64,000 nucleotides of DNA from Vibrio celticus (GCF_024347335.1 NZ_AP025463.1:2728001-2792000); one strand, 5' to 3'. Positions 9,196-18,285 are shown, counted from the stretch's first letter. The notes: generated from the sequence alone by a model not told the origin. Program-made: numbers and translations.

Positions 9196-11946
9196 ATGAA
9201 CCATTACACAACTGCGCTCAACGGCCTAAATTGCATGGGGTGTGCGAAGAAAGTTCGCACACTGTTTGATGATCTCGACAATACGACGATCAATGACATA
9301 TCGCCGACGTACATCGATATTTCGACGCCTTTTAGTTATGTTGAGCTCAATGAACAGTTAGCGACACTTGGCTACAGCATGGGTAACAAGCTGCACCTTT
9401 CGCTATCCGGCCTTAACTGCGGCAAGTGCGTGAACAAACTGACTCAAGCGCTTGAACAAACCGAGCAAGCCTCAAATCTAGAAGTCACCAAAGATGAATT
9501 GTCGTTGGTTACTCTGATTGAAGAATCAGAGCTTATTGAGCTGGTCGAAAATGTGGGTTATCACGCAGCTCCCTACTCTGAAGCCGATAACCTTTTATCT
9601 AGTTCAGATTCAGAAAACGAACAAGCAGATAAAAAGATTGCAGATACTGAAGATAAAACCACAGCTAGCCAATATACCTATCACCTTGTTCTTGAAGGTA
9701 TGACGTGTGCGAGTTGTGTTTCTTCGGTAGAGAAAGCACTGAAAAAGAATGAGTTCGTCGACCAAGCTCAGATCAATCTCGCAGAACAGACAGCCTTAGT
9801 TTTCACCTCTAAAACACGAGACGTCATCGAAAGCGCGCTAATAGAATCCGTAAAAACCGCAGGTTATGGTGCAGAGTTCGTTGATGACGCGGCGACTCAA
9901 CAACAAAAACAGCAAGAACAACAACTTCGTACCCAAAAAGCTTTCCTAAAAAATTCGGTAAGCGCGCTGCTTATCGGTGCTCCGCTGATGGCGTGGGGTC
10001 TGTTTGGTGGCAGCATGACTATTGCTACATTTAACGACCAATTGGCTTGGGGCTTAATCGGTGTCGTCTGTTTGGTACTGCTAGCCACTTCAGGTCGTAG
10101 CTTCTTCACCAATGCTTGGCAATCACTGATGCACAAGCGCGCGACCATGGATACGTTAGTTGCTTTGGGTACAGGCGCAGCATGGTTCTACTCCATGCTA
10201 GTTGTGTTGATTCCGTCATGGTTCCCTGAGGCCTCTCGCCATGTCTACTTTGAGGCGAGTGCGATGATCGTTGGTCTAATTTCTTTGGGTCACTACATTG
10301 AAGCCAAAGCCAAAGCTCGCACCACAAAATCACTACAAGCTTTGATTAACCTACAACCTCAAAAAGCGGTGGTGATTGTCGATGGCAAAGAACAAACTAT
10401 TGCTGTAGAAGCTATCCAAGTAGGCATGCAAGTACGCGTCAAACCGGGTGAGAAAGTGCCAGTTGATGGTGTTGTGGTATCGGGTGAGTCTTACATCGAT
10501 GAATCCATGTTGACCGGTGAACCACTTCCCAACGTTAAATCGATGAGTGATGGCGTTTCAGCGGGCACTATTAATGGTGATGGCAGCTTAGTTATTGAAG
10601 CGACAGGAATTGGCTCAAGCACTATGTTGGCACGCATCATTCAAATGGTTCGCCAAGCACAAAGCAGCAAACCTGCGATTGCGAAACTAGCCGACTCTAT
10701 TTCTGCCGTGTTCGTACCCGTTGTGGTCGCGATCGCAGCTGTTGCCGCCCTAGTTTGGTTTTTTGTTGGCCCACAACCAAGTGCAAGTTATATGCTTGTG
10801 GTATCGACTACCGTGCTGATCATCGCTTGTCCGTGTGCCTTAGGCCTAGCGACTCCGCTTTCTATTACCGTCGGCGTAGGTAAAGCCGCTGAGCTTGGTG
10901 TTCTAATCAAAGACGCCGATGTGTTGCAATCAGCCAGCAAAATCGATGCTGTCGTGTTTGATAAAACAGGCACTCTAACCCAAGGCAAACCAAGCGTTCA
11001 GCAGGCGTTTTATCACAACCTATCAGAACAAGAACTGCTGGCTTACGCCTATTCGGTTGAAGTCGGTTCAGAACACCCACTTGCGAAAGCCGTTTGTCAG
11101 TATGCCGAAAACCTAGAAGTTTCAGCACTCCCACACAGCGACTTTGAAAACCGCCGAGGCCTTGGAGTACAAGCCAACATTAACGGAAAACACGTCCAAG
11201 TCGGCTCTCTTAAATACCTAACCCAACTTGGTATTGATACTCAAATAGGCCGTGACTTTATCGAACTTTGCCGTACACAAGCATGGACGCCAATCTTCGT
11301 AGTCATCGACCAAAAACTGGTAGGCATATTAGGCATTTCAGACGCATTAAAAATAGATAGCACACAAGCCATTGCTCAACTAAAATCCGCCGGAATTCAC
11401 ACTGTGCTATTAACAGGCGACAACGATTCTGTTGCTCAAGCGATTGGCAAAAGCGTCGGTATTGATGAGGTTATCTCGGAAGTACTACCAGAGCAGAAAG
11501 CTCAGCATATTGTTCAGCTTCAACAACAATATAAGAGTGTGGCTATGGTTGGAGATGGCATTAACGATGCACCAGCGCTTGCTCAGGCCGACATAGGTAT
11601 CGCAATGGGCAGTGGCAGTGATGTTGCGATTGAAAGTGCACAAATGACACTCCTCAACTCGTCGCCACTGTCTGTAAGTAACGCGATAGAACTGTCCCAA
11701 GCGACCGTGAGAAACATGAAGCAAAACCTATTTGGTGCCTTCATCTACAACTCGCTTGGCATTCCTATTGCGGCCGGTCTGCTCTACCCGTTTTTTGGAT
11801 TTTTGCTTAGCCCAGTAGTTGCAGGTGCAGCAATGGCGATGTCGTCAATTACTGTGGTAAGCAACGCCAACAGGCTGAGATTGTTCAAACCCACTCATTC
11901 TAATATCAATAATAACCATATTCATGAGGTTAACTATGATTCGTAA
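9196..11946 (+). CDS. copA: Copper-exporting P1B-type ATPase CopA
   Basis: A 916-residue Cu(I)-exporting ATPase of the inner membrane. The N-terminus has three HMA-type modules with CxxC at residues 13-16 (CMGC), 75-78 (CGKC) and 171-174 (CASC). Next come the TGEP actuator loop, the membrane CPC motif at 545-547, the phosphorylated Asp589 in DKTGT, and GDGINDAP. I start it at ATG 9196, preceded by GGAG 8 bases away. The longer frame from ATG 9133 would begin inside the CueR promoter and cannot be right. It overlaps the next gene by 11 bases. Confidence 0.95.
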   Translation: MNHYTTALNGLNCMGCAKKVRTLFDDLDNTTINDISPTYIDISTPFSYVELNEQLATLGYSMGNKLHLSLSGLNCGKCVNKLTQALEQTEQASNLEVTKDELSLVTLIEESELIELVENVGYHAAPYSEADNLLSSSDSENEQADKKIADTEDKTTASQYTYHLVLEGMTCASCVSSVEKALKKNEFVDQAQINLAEQTALVFTSKTRDVIESALIESVKTAGYGAEFVDDAATQQQKQQEQQLRTQKAFLKNSVSALLIGAPLMAWGLFGGSMTIATFNDQLAWGLIGVVCLVLLATSGRSFFTNAWQSLMHKRATMDTLVALGTGAAWFYSMLVVLIPSWFPEASRHVYFEASAMIVGLISLGHYIEAKAKARTTKSLQALINLQPQKAVVIVDGKEQTIAVEAIQVGMQVRVKPGEKVPVDGVVVSGESYIDESMLTGEPLPNVKSMSDGVSAGTINGDGSLVIEATGIGSSTMLARIIQMVRQAQSSKPAIAKLADSISAVFVPVVVAIAAVAALVWFFVGPQPSASYMLVVSTTVLIIACPCALGLATPLSITVGVGKAAELGVLIKDADVLQSASKIDAVVFDKTGTLTQGKPSVQQAFYHNLSEQELLAYAYSVEVGSEHPLAKAVCQYAENLEVSALPHSDFENRRGLGVQANINGKHVQVGSLKYLTQLGIDTQIGRDFIELCRTQAWTPIFVVIDQKLVGILGISDALKIDSTQAIAQLKSAGIHTVLLTGDNDSVAQAIGKSVGIDEVISEVLPEQKAQHIVQLQQQYKSVAMVGDGINDAPALAQADIGIAMGSGSDVAIESAQMTLLNSSPLSVSNAIELSQATVRNMKQNLFGAFIYNSLGIPIAAGLLYPFFGFLLSPVVAGAAMAMSSITVVSNANRLRLFKPTHSNINNNHIHEVNYDS

Positions 11947-12376
11947 AGTTATGACTCTTACTGCACTTGCTGCAATTTCAGGACAGGCTTTGGCTACTGA
12001 TGTGCTAAACCATAAATCTCCATATTGCGGCTGCTGCACTGAATGGACAGAGCATATGCGTGATTCCGGGTTCGATGTAACAGAGAAGCTCCACGATGAT
12101 ATGAACCCTATCAAGCAAAAGTTAGGCGTAACACAAGAGCTGGCTTCTTGCCACACCGCAGAGATCGACGGTTATGTATTTGAAGGTCACATTCCAGCAG
12201 AAGACGTAAAAGCCTTTTTAGAAAACCCACCACGTAATGCGATTGGTTTAGCGGTTCCGGGTATGCCAATGGGCTCACCGGGCATGGAGTATGGCGATAA
12301 GAAAGACGAGTATTCTGTGTATGCGTTTAATGAAAAAGGTCAGGTGTTTGAATACCGTCACTACAACGGGAAATAG
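11936..12376 (+). CDS. DUF411 metal-binding periplasmic protein
   Basis: A 146-residue secreted protein with signal peptide MIRKVMTLTALAAISGQALA. The mature protein opens with a SPYCGCCTEW motif, then conserved Cys and His (ELASCHTAEIDGYVFEGH) and a Met-rich GMPMGSPGME. This is the DUF411 family, commonly found next to copper-resistance genes and proposed to bind copper in the periplasm. ATG 11936 has GAGG 6 bases upstream and is preferred over ATG 11924. Its start overlaps the copA stop, so the two are probably translationally coupled and share the CueR promoter. Confidence 0.88.
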   Translation: MIRKVMTLTALAAISGQALATDVLNHKSPYCGCCTEWTEHMRDSGFDVTEKLHDDMNPIKQKLGVTQELASCHTAEIDGYVFEGHIPAEDVKAFLENPPRNAIGLAVPGMPMGSPGMEYGDKKDEYSVYAFNEKGQVFEYRHYNGK

Positions 12377-12424
12377 AACCTAAACAGACCAACACACAAC
12401 TATAAAAAAGAAGTCATAAAAATA

Positions 12425-12476
12425 GAGCCTAGCATTCAGTAAACCCAAGACTGTGGTTTACTTGCTAGGCTCTTTG
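12425..12476 (+). terminator. Terminator of the copA operon
   Basis: Two-part stem: GAGCCTAGC (12425-12433) pairs with GCTAGGCTC (12464-12472), and inside it AGTAAACC (12439-12446) pairs with GGTTTACT (12455-12462). A short T-rich run follows. Confidence 0.75.
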
Positions 12477-12503
12477 CTTTTGGACAGTAAAGCAAATCTT
12501 GTC

Positions 12504-12531
12504 GCGGCACTAACCGGGCTGTTAGTGCCGC
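12504..12531. terminator. Strong hairpin downstream of the porin gene
   Basis: Perfect 11-bp stem GCGGCACTAAC / GTTAGTGCCGC with loop CGGGCT. It lies about 80 bases past the stop of the minus-strand porin gene. There is no good U-run on either strand, so it may be a 3'-end-stabilising hairpin rather than a classical terminator. Confidence 0.5.
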
Positions 12532-12608
12532 TATGTTCCCCTCGCTAATTAGCTAGCAAGCTATTTAACAAAGAAGTTCACTCAGCTTAAGCAGCTAAGC
12601 GAATCAGC

Positions 12609-13265
12609 TTAGAAGCCGTAAGAAGCACCGAATACGAATGCGTTGTTAGCATTATCAGCTTGGTTACGGTACTCAAAGTAAGGTTGAACACCTTGACGAG
12701 TCCATGTAGCACGAAGCTCGTGGTCCATTGTGTTGTCAGCATCGCTGATTACGTATACGTTGTTGTAGCTAAGCGCTAGTTCAGCATTTACTGCATAGCC
12801 GATACGGTTATCAAAACGAGTTTGGTCGTCAGCTTTGCTGTCTTCCATTGCGTGGTAACGAGTACGGTTGCTGATAGAGATACCGTTGTCGAAGTTATAA
12901 CCGATCTTAACTAATGGACGATACTGAACCGTTTCGCCGTTGTTTAGTAGGTGGTGGTAACCAGCAGCAACCCATAGGTTGTCGTTGATGTTGTACATCT
13001 GCTCAACACCAAGAGTGATGTATGGAGAGTTACCTAGACCGCTATCTTGGATTGCGTCGTTGTCGTACTTACCAAGAGAGATACCATCAAACTCTGTTAG
13101 TAGCGTTGTACCTGAATCAAACGTGTGGCCCGCTTCTAGCGTAGACGTAGCGTTTGGTTGGAAATCAGAGTGAAATTGAACGTTACCTGTAACGTAAGAA
13201 GAACCAGCAAAAGCACTAGAAGCGAAAGCAAGAGAAAGAGCACTTAGAGCGATAATTTTTTTCAT
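12609..13265 (-). CDS. KdgM-family outer-membrane porin
   Basis: A 218-residue outer-membrane beta-barrel protein. The signal peptide MKKIIALSALSLAFASSAFA is followed by alternating amphipathic strands and a C-terminal Phe (FGASYGF), the beta-barrel assembly signal. Size and pattern match the oligogalacturonate-specific KdgM porin family, which takes up acidic or other oligosaccharides. I start it at ATG 13265, with TAAGG upstream, rather than an in-frame ATG 51 bases earlier that would bury the signal peptide. The substrate cannot be told; the neighbouring chitobiase hints at oligosaccharide use. Confidence 0.82.
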   Translation of the reverse strand: MKKIIALSALSLAFASSAFAGSSYVTGNVQFHSDFQPNATSTLEAGHTFDSGTTLLTEFDGISLGKYDNDAIQDSGLGNSPYITLGVEQMYNINDNLWVAAGYHHLLNNGETVQYRPLVKIGYNFDNGISISNRTRYHAMEDSKADDQTRFDNRIGYAVNAELALSYNNVYVISDADNTMDHELRATWTRQGVQPYFEYRNQADNANNAFVFGASYGF

Positions 13266-13408
13266 AGTAAACTGCCTTAGTTTGATTTTTTCAGCGGCAT
13301 ATCTTCGGTACATCATTCACCTTCACCGCTTGAGTAGTTGGTCGCCTCCCTGGCATGAAATCTATGTTGCTCGAATTAATTTGCGTTTCAAAATAAAAGG
13401 GGCGACAG

Positions 13409-13424
13409 AGTGATCCCTCTCACT
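13409..13424. promoter_or_regulatory. CRP-like site upstream of the porin gene
   Basis: AGTGA-TCCCTC-TCACT, a near-perfect inverted repeat matching the CRP consensus TGTGA-N6-TCACA at 8 of 10 core positions. It is about 145 bases upstream of the porin start, plausible for a carbohydrate-uptake gene under catabolite control. Confidence 0.5.
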
Positions 13425-13730
13425 ATCAAAAAAAGACAAGTTATTTAACTCTTTAAAATCAATAATTTAAAAACATAAAAATTGATAAAAAACTCAAGAT
13501 GGAAAAATATACAGATCGGGATCACGTTATTTCATGAAGAAAAATTAGATTCAGATAGTTGAATCACATCTGATTTAGAGTTTTTTACAGGGGACTTATT
13601 TTTTGAAGAGAATAATGAGAAGCGCGTCACTTTTGGGATTAAAGTCACCTTATGTGCATTGTTGACGATATAAACAAAGGCGATTTCTATATGTTTCAGT
13701 TTTGGATAAACACCTAATTCGCATCAAACA

Positions 13731-13780
13731 AAAAGAGCTCCCGTTTTATCTTGAATAAGATAAAGGTCAGAAGCTCTTTT
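13731..13780 (-). terminator. Terminator of the chitobiase gene
   Basis: AAAAGAGCT (13731-13739) pairs with AGCTCTTTT (13772-13780), with an inner stem TTTATCTT / AAGATAAA between them. It lies directly downstream of the minus-strand chitobiase stop. Confidence 0.75.
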
Positions 13781-13798
13781 ACTAATAGTGCTTATCGA

Positions 13799-16450
13799 TT
13801 ATTTAACTGAGGTAACTCGACTTACTTTCTCACCACTTTCTGAAATAGAGCGGATGTAAGTTTCACCAGAGACCGATGGACGTTGTTGCTCATCATACGT
13901 TAGCCACTTTTCACCATCTGCTGAGTATTGAAGCTCTACACCTGGGAATTGAACGTTCATCGCTAACTTACCATCCACAACCTGAGCGCCCGGCACGGGT
14001 AGTCGGTAATCAATGCCCGCTTTTTCAAGCTTAGCCAGTTCACGTTGACCCACGATATTGGCGAAGCGATTGAAGTCGCTGTTTAGCGCTTGCTTATTCA
14101 CTAGGTTAGTTTCTTGAGAGTATTCAACGCCAACCTTGTAGTCGTTTTCCCAATCTGCTCGGTGCCATGCGCGCTCTGCTGCTGCTAGTACGCGAGGGAA
14201 CACCATGTATTCATATTGCTCATCGTTACGTACTGTCTCAGACCAAAGTTGAGCTGACAGACCGTAGAAAGGTTTCGCTTCAATCTCACCTTTACCTGAG
14301 AAGCCATTACCATCACGGTCTAATGATGTTTCTGCGTTTTGTGGCATGTTCTCTGGTGCGAAGCCAAACATCTTACGAGTATCGGTTGCACGTGTTGCCC
14401 AGTAGTAACCGCGCTCAGCTGCATCAACTTCGTATGGCATATCCATGTATACGTAGTCTGGGTTAGAGACAATCACGTCATACCCTTTTGCTGACCAATC
14501 GTATACTGATGAAGTTCCGCCCCAGTAAAGAACGTCCCAGAAGTTCACGCGAGTGCTGTCGGTTGCAAATGCTTCTTCACCTTCGCTGTATTTCAGACCA
14601 TCTTGCCATGCTTGGAAGTGTGGAATACCCTTCTCAGCAACAATCTTAGAAACCTGTTCTGCGAAGTGGCTTGGTAGATGACCGAAATCGCTTACAGTAC
14701 CATCAGCGATCAATGACTGGCATTGTGGTGATTGTTGGAACGGCTTATCTTGCTTAGACAAATCGATATTGCCTTTCCAAGCCACTTTATCTTCTGCATT
14801 AATATCTTGTAAGCCTGCACCTAACTTGATGTTTTTCGCCTCATCGCCACCAAAGTGCCAAGTCGTTAGCGGAACGCCCGCTTCTTGGTGCATTGCCGCC
14901 ACTTCAGAGATTACTTTATCGACGAAGTGAGTTGATGACTCCATACATGGGTTAATGAAGCTTTGCTTATCGTAGAACTGAACCGTGGTTACGTTCGATG
15001 TATCTTGTGGATCTATCAAGCGGTATTCGTTCGCTTCTGCTTCTTTGCCTTCCGCCATGAGACGCGTGTAACGCGCTTCCATTGATACCACAGCTGAACG
15101 AGCGTGTGCTGGCATATCAATTTCAGGGATAACTTCGATGCTGCGCGCTTTAGCGTAGCTTAGGATCTCGACGTAATCCGCTTTACTAAAGAAACCAGAG
15201 CCAAAGTTGTCTGTTGTTGGACCAGAACCTAGCTGAGGCAGTAAGCAGCTTTGTTCATCCAAATCAAAACAACGATTAGACCCTACATCCGTTAGCTCTG
15301 GTAAACCTGGAATTTCTAAACGCCAACCTTCATCATCCGTTAGGTGAAGGTGCAGTTTATTCATCTTGTATGCCGCCATTTGATCTAGCGTTGCTAGGAT
15401 GGCATCTTTTGAGTGGAAGTTTCGAGCAACATCCACCATCACACCACGATAATCAAAGCGCGGCGCATCTTTAATTGACAGTTGTGGTAATGATTCAGCG
15501 TTCTGACTATCTATTAGGCCAAAAATAGACTGAACTGCGTAGAAAGCACCCGTTTTATCAAACGCTTTAATCGCAATCCCCTCTTCCGAGATGCTTAGTT
15601 CATAAGCGCCAGATTTTGCTAAATCACCCGTAAACTGAGTAGGAACAACGGCAACACTTACAGGAAGGTCACCACTCACATCTACGTTTACCACATCTGC
15701 ACGTTCTTCAATTGCAGCGAACTGATCAGCGTCGAATGCCTCTTTTGGTAAAGCAATACCACCAGCAATACTTACTGAACCTTCACCCGCTTCTACCGAC
15801 ATTGGCGTTGGCAATAGCGTTGTTGATACATCTTGAGTTGCTAGATCAGCATTCTTTTCAAAACGCGTCACCGCTGTCGCCATTACGTTATTATCATCAG
15901 GCGTACGCTTAAGATTATTACCCTCAAGGCCGGTTACGAACGATGCAACATCTTCTGTATTCAATGATGCAATCATCTTAGGTTCTGCGTTTGGCGCCGT
16001 CACGAATGCACCTGGCATAAAGTCAGTTTCAAACAGTTGCCAGTATTCACTCGTTAACGGAAGAACCACTTCTTCACCAGCCGCAAAGCCGTCAAATTTT
16101 TCAGTAGGTTCTAGCTTGTGAAGGTCACCAGTAACGCGAGTGATCTTAAATTGCTCATTATCAACATCTAAAATAAGACGAATACTGTGGAAGTAGATGC
16201 TCCAATCTTTAGAGTCAATCGCTTCACCGTCATTGGTTAGCGTCATGTTCACTTTATTACATGACGCCCATTCAGCACCTAGGTCCTGGCAAGCCAAGCC
16301 TTCATTCGCACCATGGTTAGTTAGAATTTCGTACTGAACATCAAGATTATCAGCCAGTGCATTCACTACTTTTTGTTCTGGTGCTTGCGTTACTGCACAA
16401 CCTGTTAGGCCAGCCAATACCGCTACAGATAGTAAGTTTCTCTTCAACAT
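13799..16450 (-). CDS. Chitobiase, GH20 beta-N-acetylhexosaminidase lipoprotein
   Basis: An 883-residue enzyme that releases GlcNAc from chitobiose and short chitin oligomers. Order: lipoprotein signal MLKRNLLSVAVLAGLTGC, N-terminal CHB_HEX carbohydrate-binding domain, GH20b domain, GH20 barrel and C-terminal domain. The catalytic pair is Asp536-Glu537 in HFGGDEAKN, and the substrate motif HLTDDEGWRLEIP is present. Length matches the known Vibrio chitobiase. ATG 16450 is preferred to the in-frame GTG at 16459, as the GGGTGA-like sequence is better spaced for it. It is monocistronic and likely anchored in the outer membrane or periplasm. Confidence 0.94.
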   Translation of the reverse strand: MLKRNLLSVAVLAGLTGCAVTQAPEQKVVNALADNLDVQYEILTNHGANEGLACQDLGAEWASCNKVNMTLTNDGEAIDSKDWSIYFHSIRLILDVDNEQFKITRVTGDLHKLEPTEKFDGFAAGEEVVLPLTSEYWQLFETDFMPGAFVTAPNAEPKMIASLNTEDVASFVTGLEGNNLKRTPDDNNVMATAVTRFEKNADLATQDVSTTLLPTPMSVEAGEGSVSIAGGIALPKEAFDADQFAAIEERADVVNVDVSGDLPVSVAVVPTQFTGDLAKSGAYELSISEEGIAIKAFDKTGAFYAVQSIFGLIDSQNAESLPQLSIKDAPRFDYRGVMVDVARNFHSKDAILATLDQMAAYKMNKLHLHLTDDEGWRLEIPGLPELTDVGSNRCFDLDEQSCLLPQLGSGPTTDNFGSGFFSKADYVEILSYAKARSIEVIPEIDMPAHARSAVVSMEARYTRLMAEGKEAEANEYRLIDPQDTSNVTTVQFYDKQSFINPCMESSTHFVDKVISEVAAMHQEAGVPLTTWHFGGDEAKNIKLGAGLQDINAEDKVAWKGNIDLSKQDKPFQQSPQCQSLIADGTVSDFGHLPSHFAEQVSKIVAEKGIPHFQAWQDGLKYSEGEEAFATDSTRVNFWDVLYWGGTSSVYDWSAKGYDVIVSNPDYVYMDMPYEVDAAERGYYWATRATDTRKMFGFAPENMPQNAETSLDRDGNGFSGKGEIEAKPFYGLSAQLWSETVRNDEQYEYMVFPRVLAAAERAWHRADWENDYKVGVEYSQETNLVNKQALNSDFNRFANIVGQRELAKLEKAGIDYRLPVPGAQVVDGKLAMNVQFPGVELQYSADGEKWLTYDEQQRPSVSGETYIRSISESGEKVSRVTSVK

Positions 16451-16854
16451 CGTATTCACCCATAAATTAAAAATTGAGTAAGAAGCAAAATGGAGCGCTT
16501 CGAAAGTTAGATAAACTATATGGGCTTATTTTTTACCGTGAATTAAATCGAGCTAATAAAGTGATCGGCTTCAAATCTCAAAAATATTGAAAAATTTAAT
16601 TTAAATAAAATCATCAAGTTACAAGCATCGACACTTCCGTCATTTTAATTTTGACGTAAAATTTGAGAAATGAATCACAATCTTTTTTACCGATTTCATA
16701 AAATCGTGTCATTGGTAGTCAGAAAGGATTTAGAGTTTCAGCGTATTGTTATACTTTTCGTACAAACAACGTGACATCGTTCTCAAAAAAAACCGTTAAA
16801 AAACACCGTCAAAATCGATTTTAACGAGTTTAATACTTCCTAAAGGAGCTCCCT
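16451..16854. other. Divergent intergenic region between chitobiase and the TraB/GumN gene
   Basis: About 400 AT-rich bases that must hold promoters for both divergent genes. A 19-bp near-palindrome with CGTCA and TGACG arms lies at 16638-16656. No gene is seen. Confidence 0.5.
16638..16656. promoter_or_regulatory. Inverted repeat CGTCA-N9-TGACG, possible operator
   Basis: Perfect 5-bp arms around an AT-only 9-base centre, in the divergent promoter region. It could be an operator for chitobiase control. The regulator is not identifiable from the sequence. Confidence 0.3.
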
Positions 16855-17742
16855 TTGCGCCCACTCTGGTACATGGTTTTATTCGTTTTCACTTTTTCAG
16901 CAAGGCAAGCGCTCGCCGAGCCTCTTTATTGGCAAGCAAAAAAGGATGAACTGACACTCACTATCTTAGGTTCTGTGCACGTTGGGGACGAGAGTATGTA
17001 CCCACTTCCTTCAGCGATCACCGACACGCTAAAAAACAGTGATGGGTTAGTTATCGAAACGGATATCAGAAAATCTGATGGCGTTGTATATCCCCGCAAC
17101 AAACTCACTACAGCCGATGTACTCAATGAAGAACAGCTGCAATTATTAATCGACATCTCAAAATCATTGGATATGCCGACGCAACAACTGCTTAGCTCAC
17201 CGCCTTGGGCGACATCTCTTTCCATACAGATGCAGCAGTTAAAAAATCTTGGTTATGGGTCCGCAGGAGGCGTTGATGCGACGCTAGCTTACAAAGCGAC
17301 TATCCAAGATGTCCCGGTGATCAGCTTAGAGCCTCTTCAATTCCAATTAGACTTGATGACAAAACAGAAGGACGACGGTAAGGAGTGGTTAGTCAGTAGC
17401 CTTGAGGAATTTGACCAAACTGATCGTGTGGTTCATTGCCTAATAGAAAGCTGGAAGGCGGGTGATTTAGCAAAACTGGAAGCCTTCGCAAAGCTCTCTG
17501 AGATGTCGCCTGAACTAGAGAAAGCATTTTTAGCCGATCGAAACATAGACTGGGCAAACAAACTAGCAGCCAATGATTGGAAACTCGACTCAAAAGGGAA
17601 CTACTTGATTGTGGTTGGTGCCTTGCACCTAGTTGGCGAAGGTAACCTTTTGCAGTTGTTAAAAGAGAAAGGTTTTAATGTCACACAACAATCACAAAGC
17701 CAACAGGCTCAGTGTCAATTTGAGATTAGTGACGACAGCTAG
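16855..17742 (+). CDS. TraB/GumN-family secreted protein
   Basis: A 295-residue protein with a signal peptide (cleavage likely after ARQALA near residue 21). The TraB/GumN fold signatures are LGSVHVGDESMYP near the N-terminus, an IETD acid motif and GALHLVGEGNL near the C-terminus. The family resembles metal-dependent TIKI-type proteases but its bacterial function is unknown. It starts with TTG at 16855; the strong AAAGGAG 6 bases upstream decides the start. It stands alone on the plus strand. Confidence 0.82.
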   Translation: MRPLWYMVLFVFTFSARQALAEPLYWQAKKDELTLTILGSVHVGDESMYPLPSAITDTLKNSDGLVIETDIRKSDGVVYPRNKLTTADVLNEEQLQLLIDISKSLDMPTQQLLSSPPWATSLSIQMQQLKNLGYGSAGGVDATLAYKATIQDVPVISLEPLQFQLDLMTKQKDDGKEWLVSSLEEFDQTDRVVHCLIESWKAGDLAKLEAFAKLSEMSPELEKAFLADRNIDWANKLAANDWKLDSKGNYLIVVGALHLVGEGNLLQLLKEKGFNVTQQSQSQQAQCQFEISDDS

Positions 17743-17805
17743 TTCAACTCGAAGCCATGACCTTCTCCTAATATAAGCATTATCTAATAACAGAATCATT
17801 ACATT

Positions 17806-17830
17806 TAATAGCACCATTGGGGTGCTATTA
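17806..17830 (+). terminator. Hairpin downstream of the TraB/GumN gene
   Basis: Perfect 10-bp stem TAATAGCACC / GGTGCTATTA with loop ATTGG, followed by a T-rich but interrupted tail. It sits between the TraB/GumN stop and the start of the next reading frame. Confidence 0.6.
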
Positions 17831-17863
17831 TCTTTCGCTCTTTCTACCTACGGCGTTGTTCGA

Positions 17864-18285
17864 ATGAAACCAGTACTTTTTGCTTTCCCTTTAGCCCTCA
17901 CGATGCTGATGCCCTCAATAGCCTCAGCCAAAGAAACGTGCACCATTGAACAGTTTCAGGCTATAGATATTCAACCAGATGCTAAAGGCGGTGTCTTAGA
18001 TAAAGAAAGCGGACAGTTCTTGATTACTGAGAAGCCACCAATGCGATGCGCGAACATTACGTTCACGACGTCTACAACACGCAACCGTATCGCAAGCCAA
18101 ATGAATAGTAATTTTGAAGCAAGCTTTACGATGGCAAGACGGGTAACTCTCACTCGGTGACTTTTAACGAAGATGAAGTACAAGCAGGTTACATTCGAAT
18201 TGGTCCAAATAACCCTGTTGAAGCGTATGTTTGCTTTGTCACTTCAGAGACTCCAATCAAAAACATCACCTGTGATGTCAAGTAA
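17864..18285 (+). pseudogene. Frameshifted small secreted protein of unknown family
   Basis: ATG 17864 opens a frame with signal peptide MKPVLFAFPLALTMLMPSIASA and a mature part with Cys residues. It then runs into an out-of-frame tail and stops early near 18160. Adding one T to the TTT at 18125-18127 joins it to a second frame (YDGKTGNSHS...ITCDVK) ending with TAA at 18283-18285. The repaired protein would be 140 residues and continue smoothly, ending in a Cys-containing strand. Either the gene is broken by a 1-base deletion or this is a sequence error. I do not recognise the family. Confidence 0.7.

Larger units (their letters stand above)
13266..13798. other. Long AT-rich intergenic region between the chitobiase and porin genes
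   Basis: Over 500 bases with no convincing open frame. It holds a CRP-like site (13409-13424) and the chitobiase terminator (13731-13780). The length suggests a long regulated leader for the porin gene. I cannot place the -10/-35 with confidence. Confidence 0.5.

Noticed and set aside
18160..18285. Separate short gene after the frameshift
   Set aside because: Its frame has a stop a few codons upstream, no start codon with a ribosome-binding site, and continues the upstream protein perfectly after adding one base.
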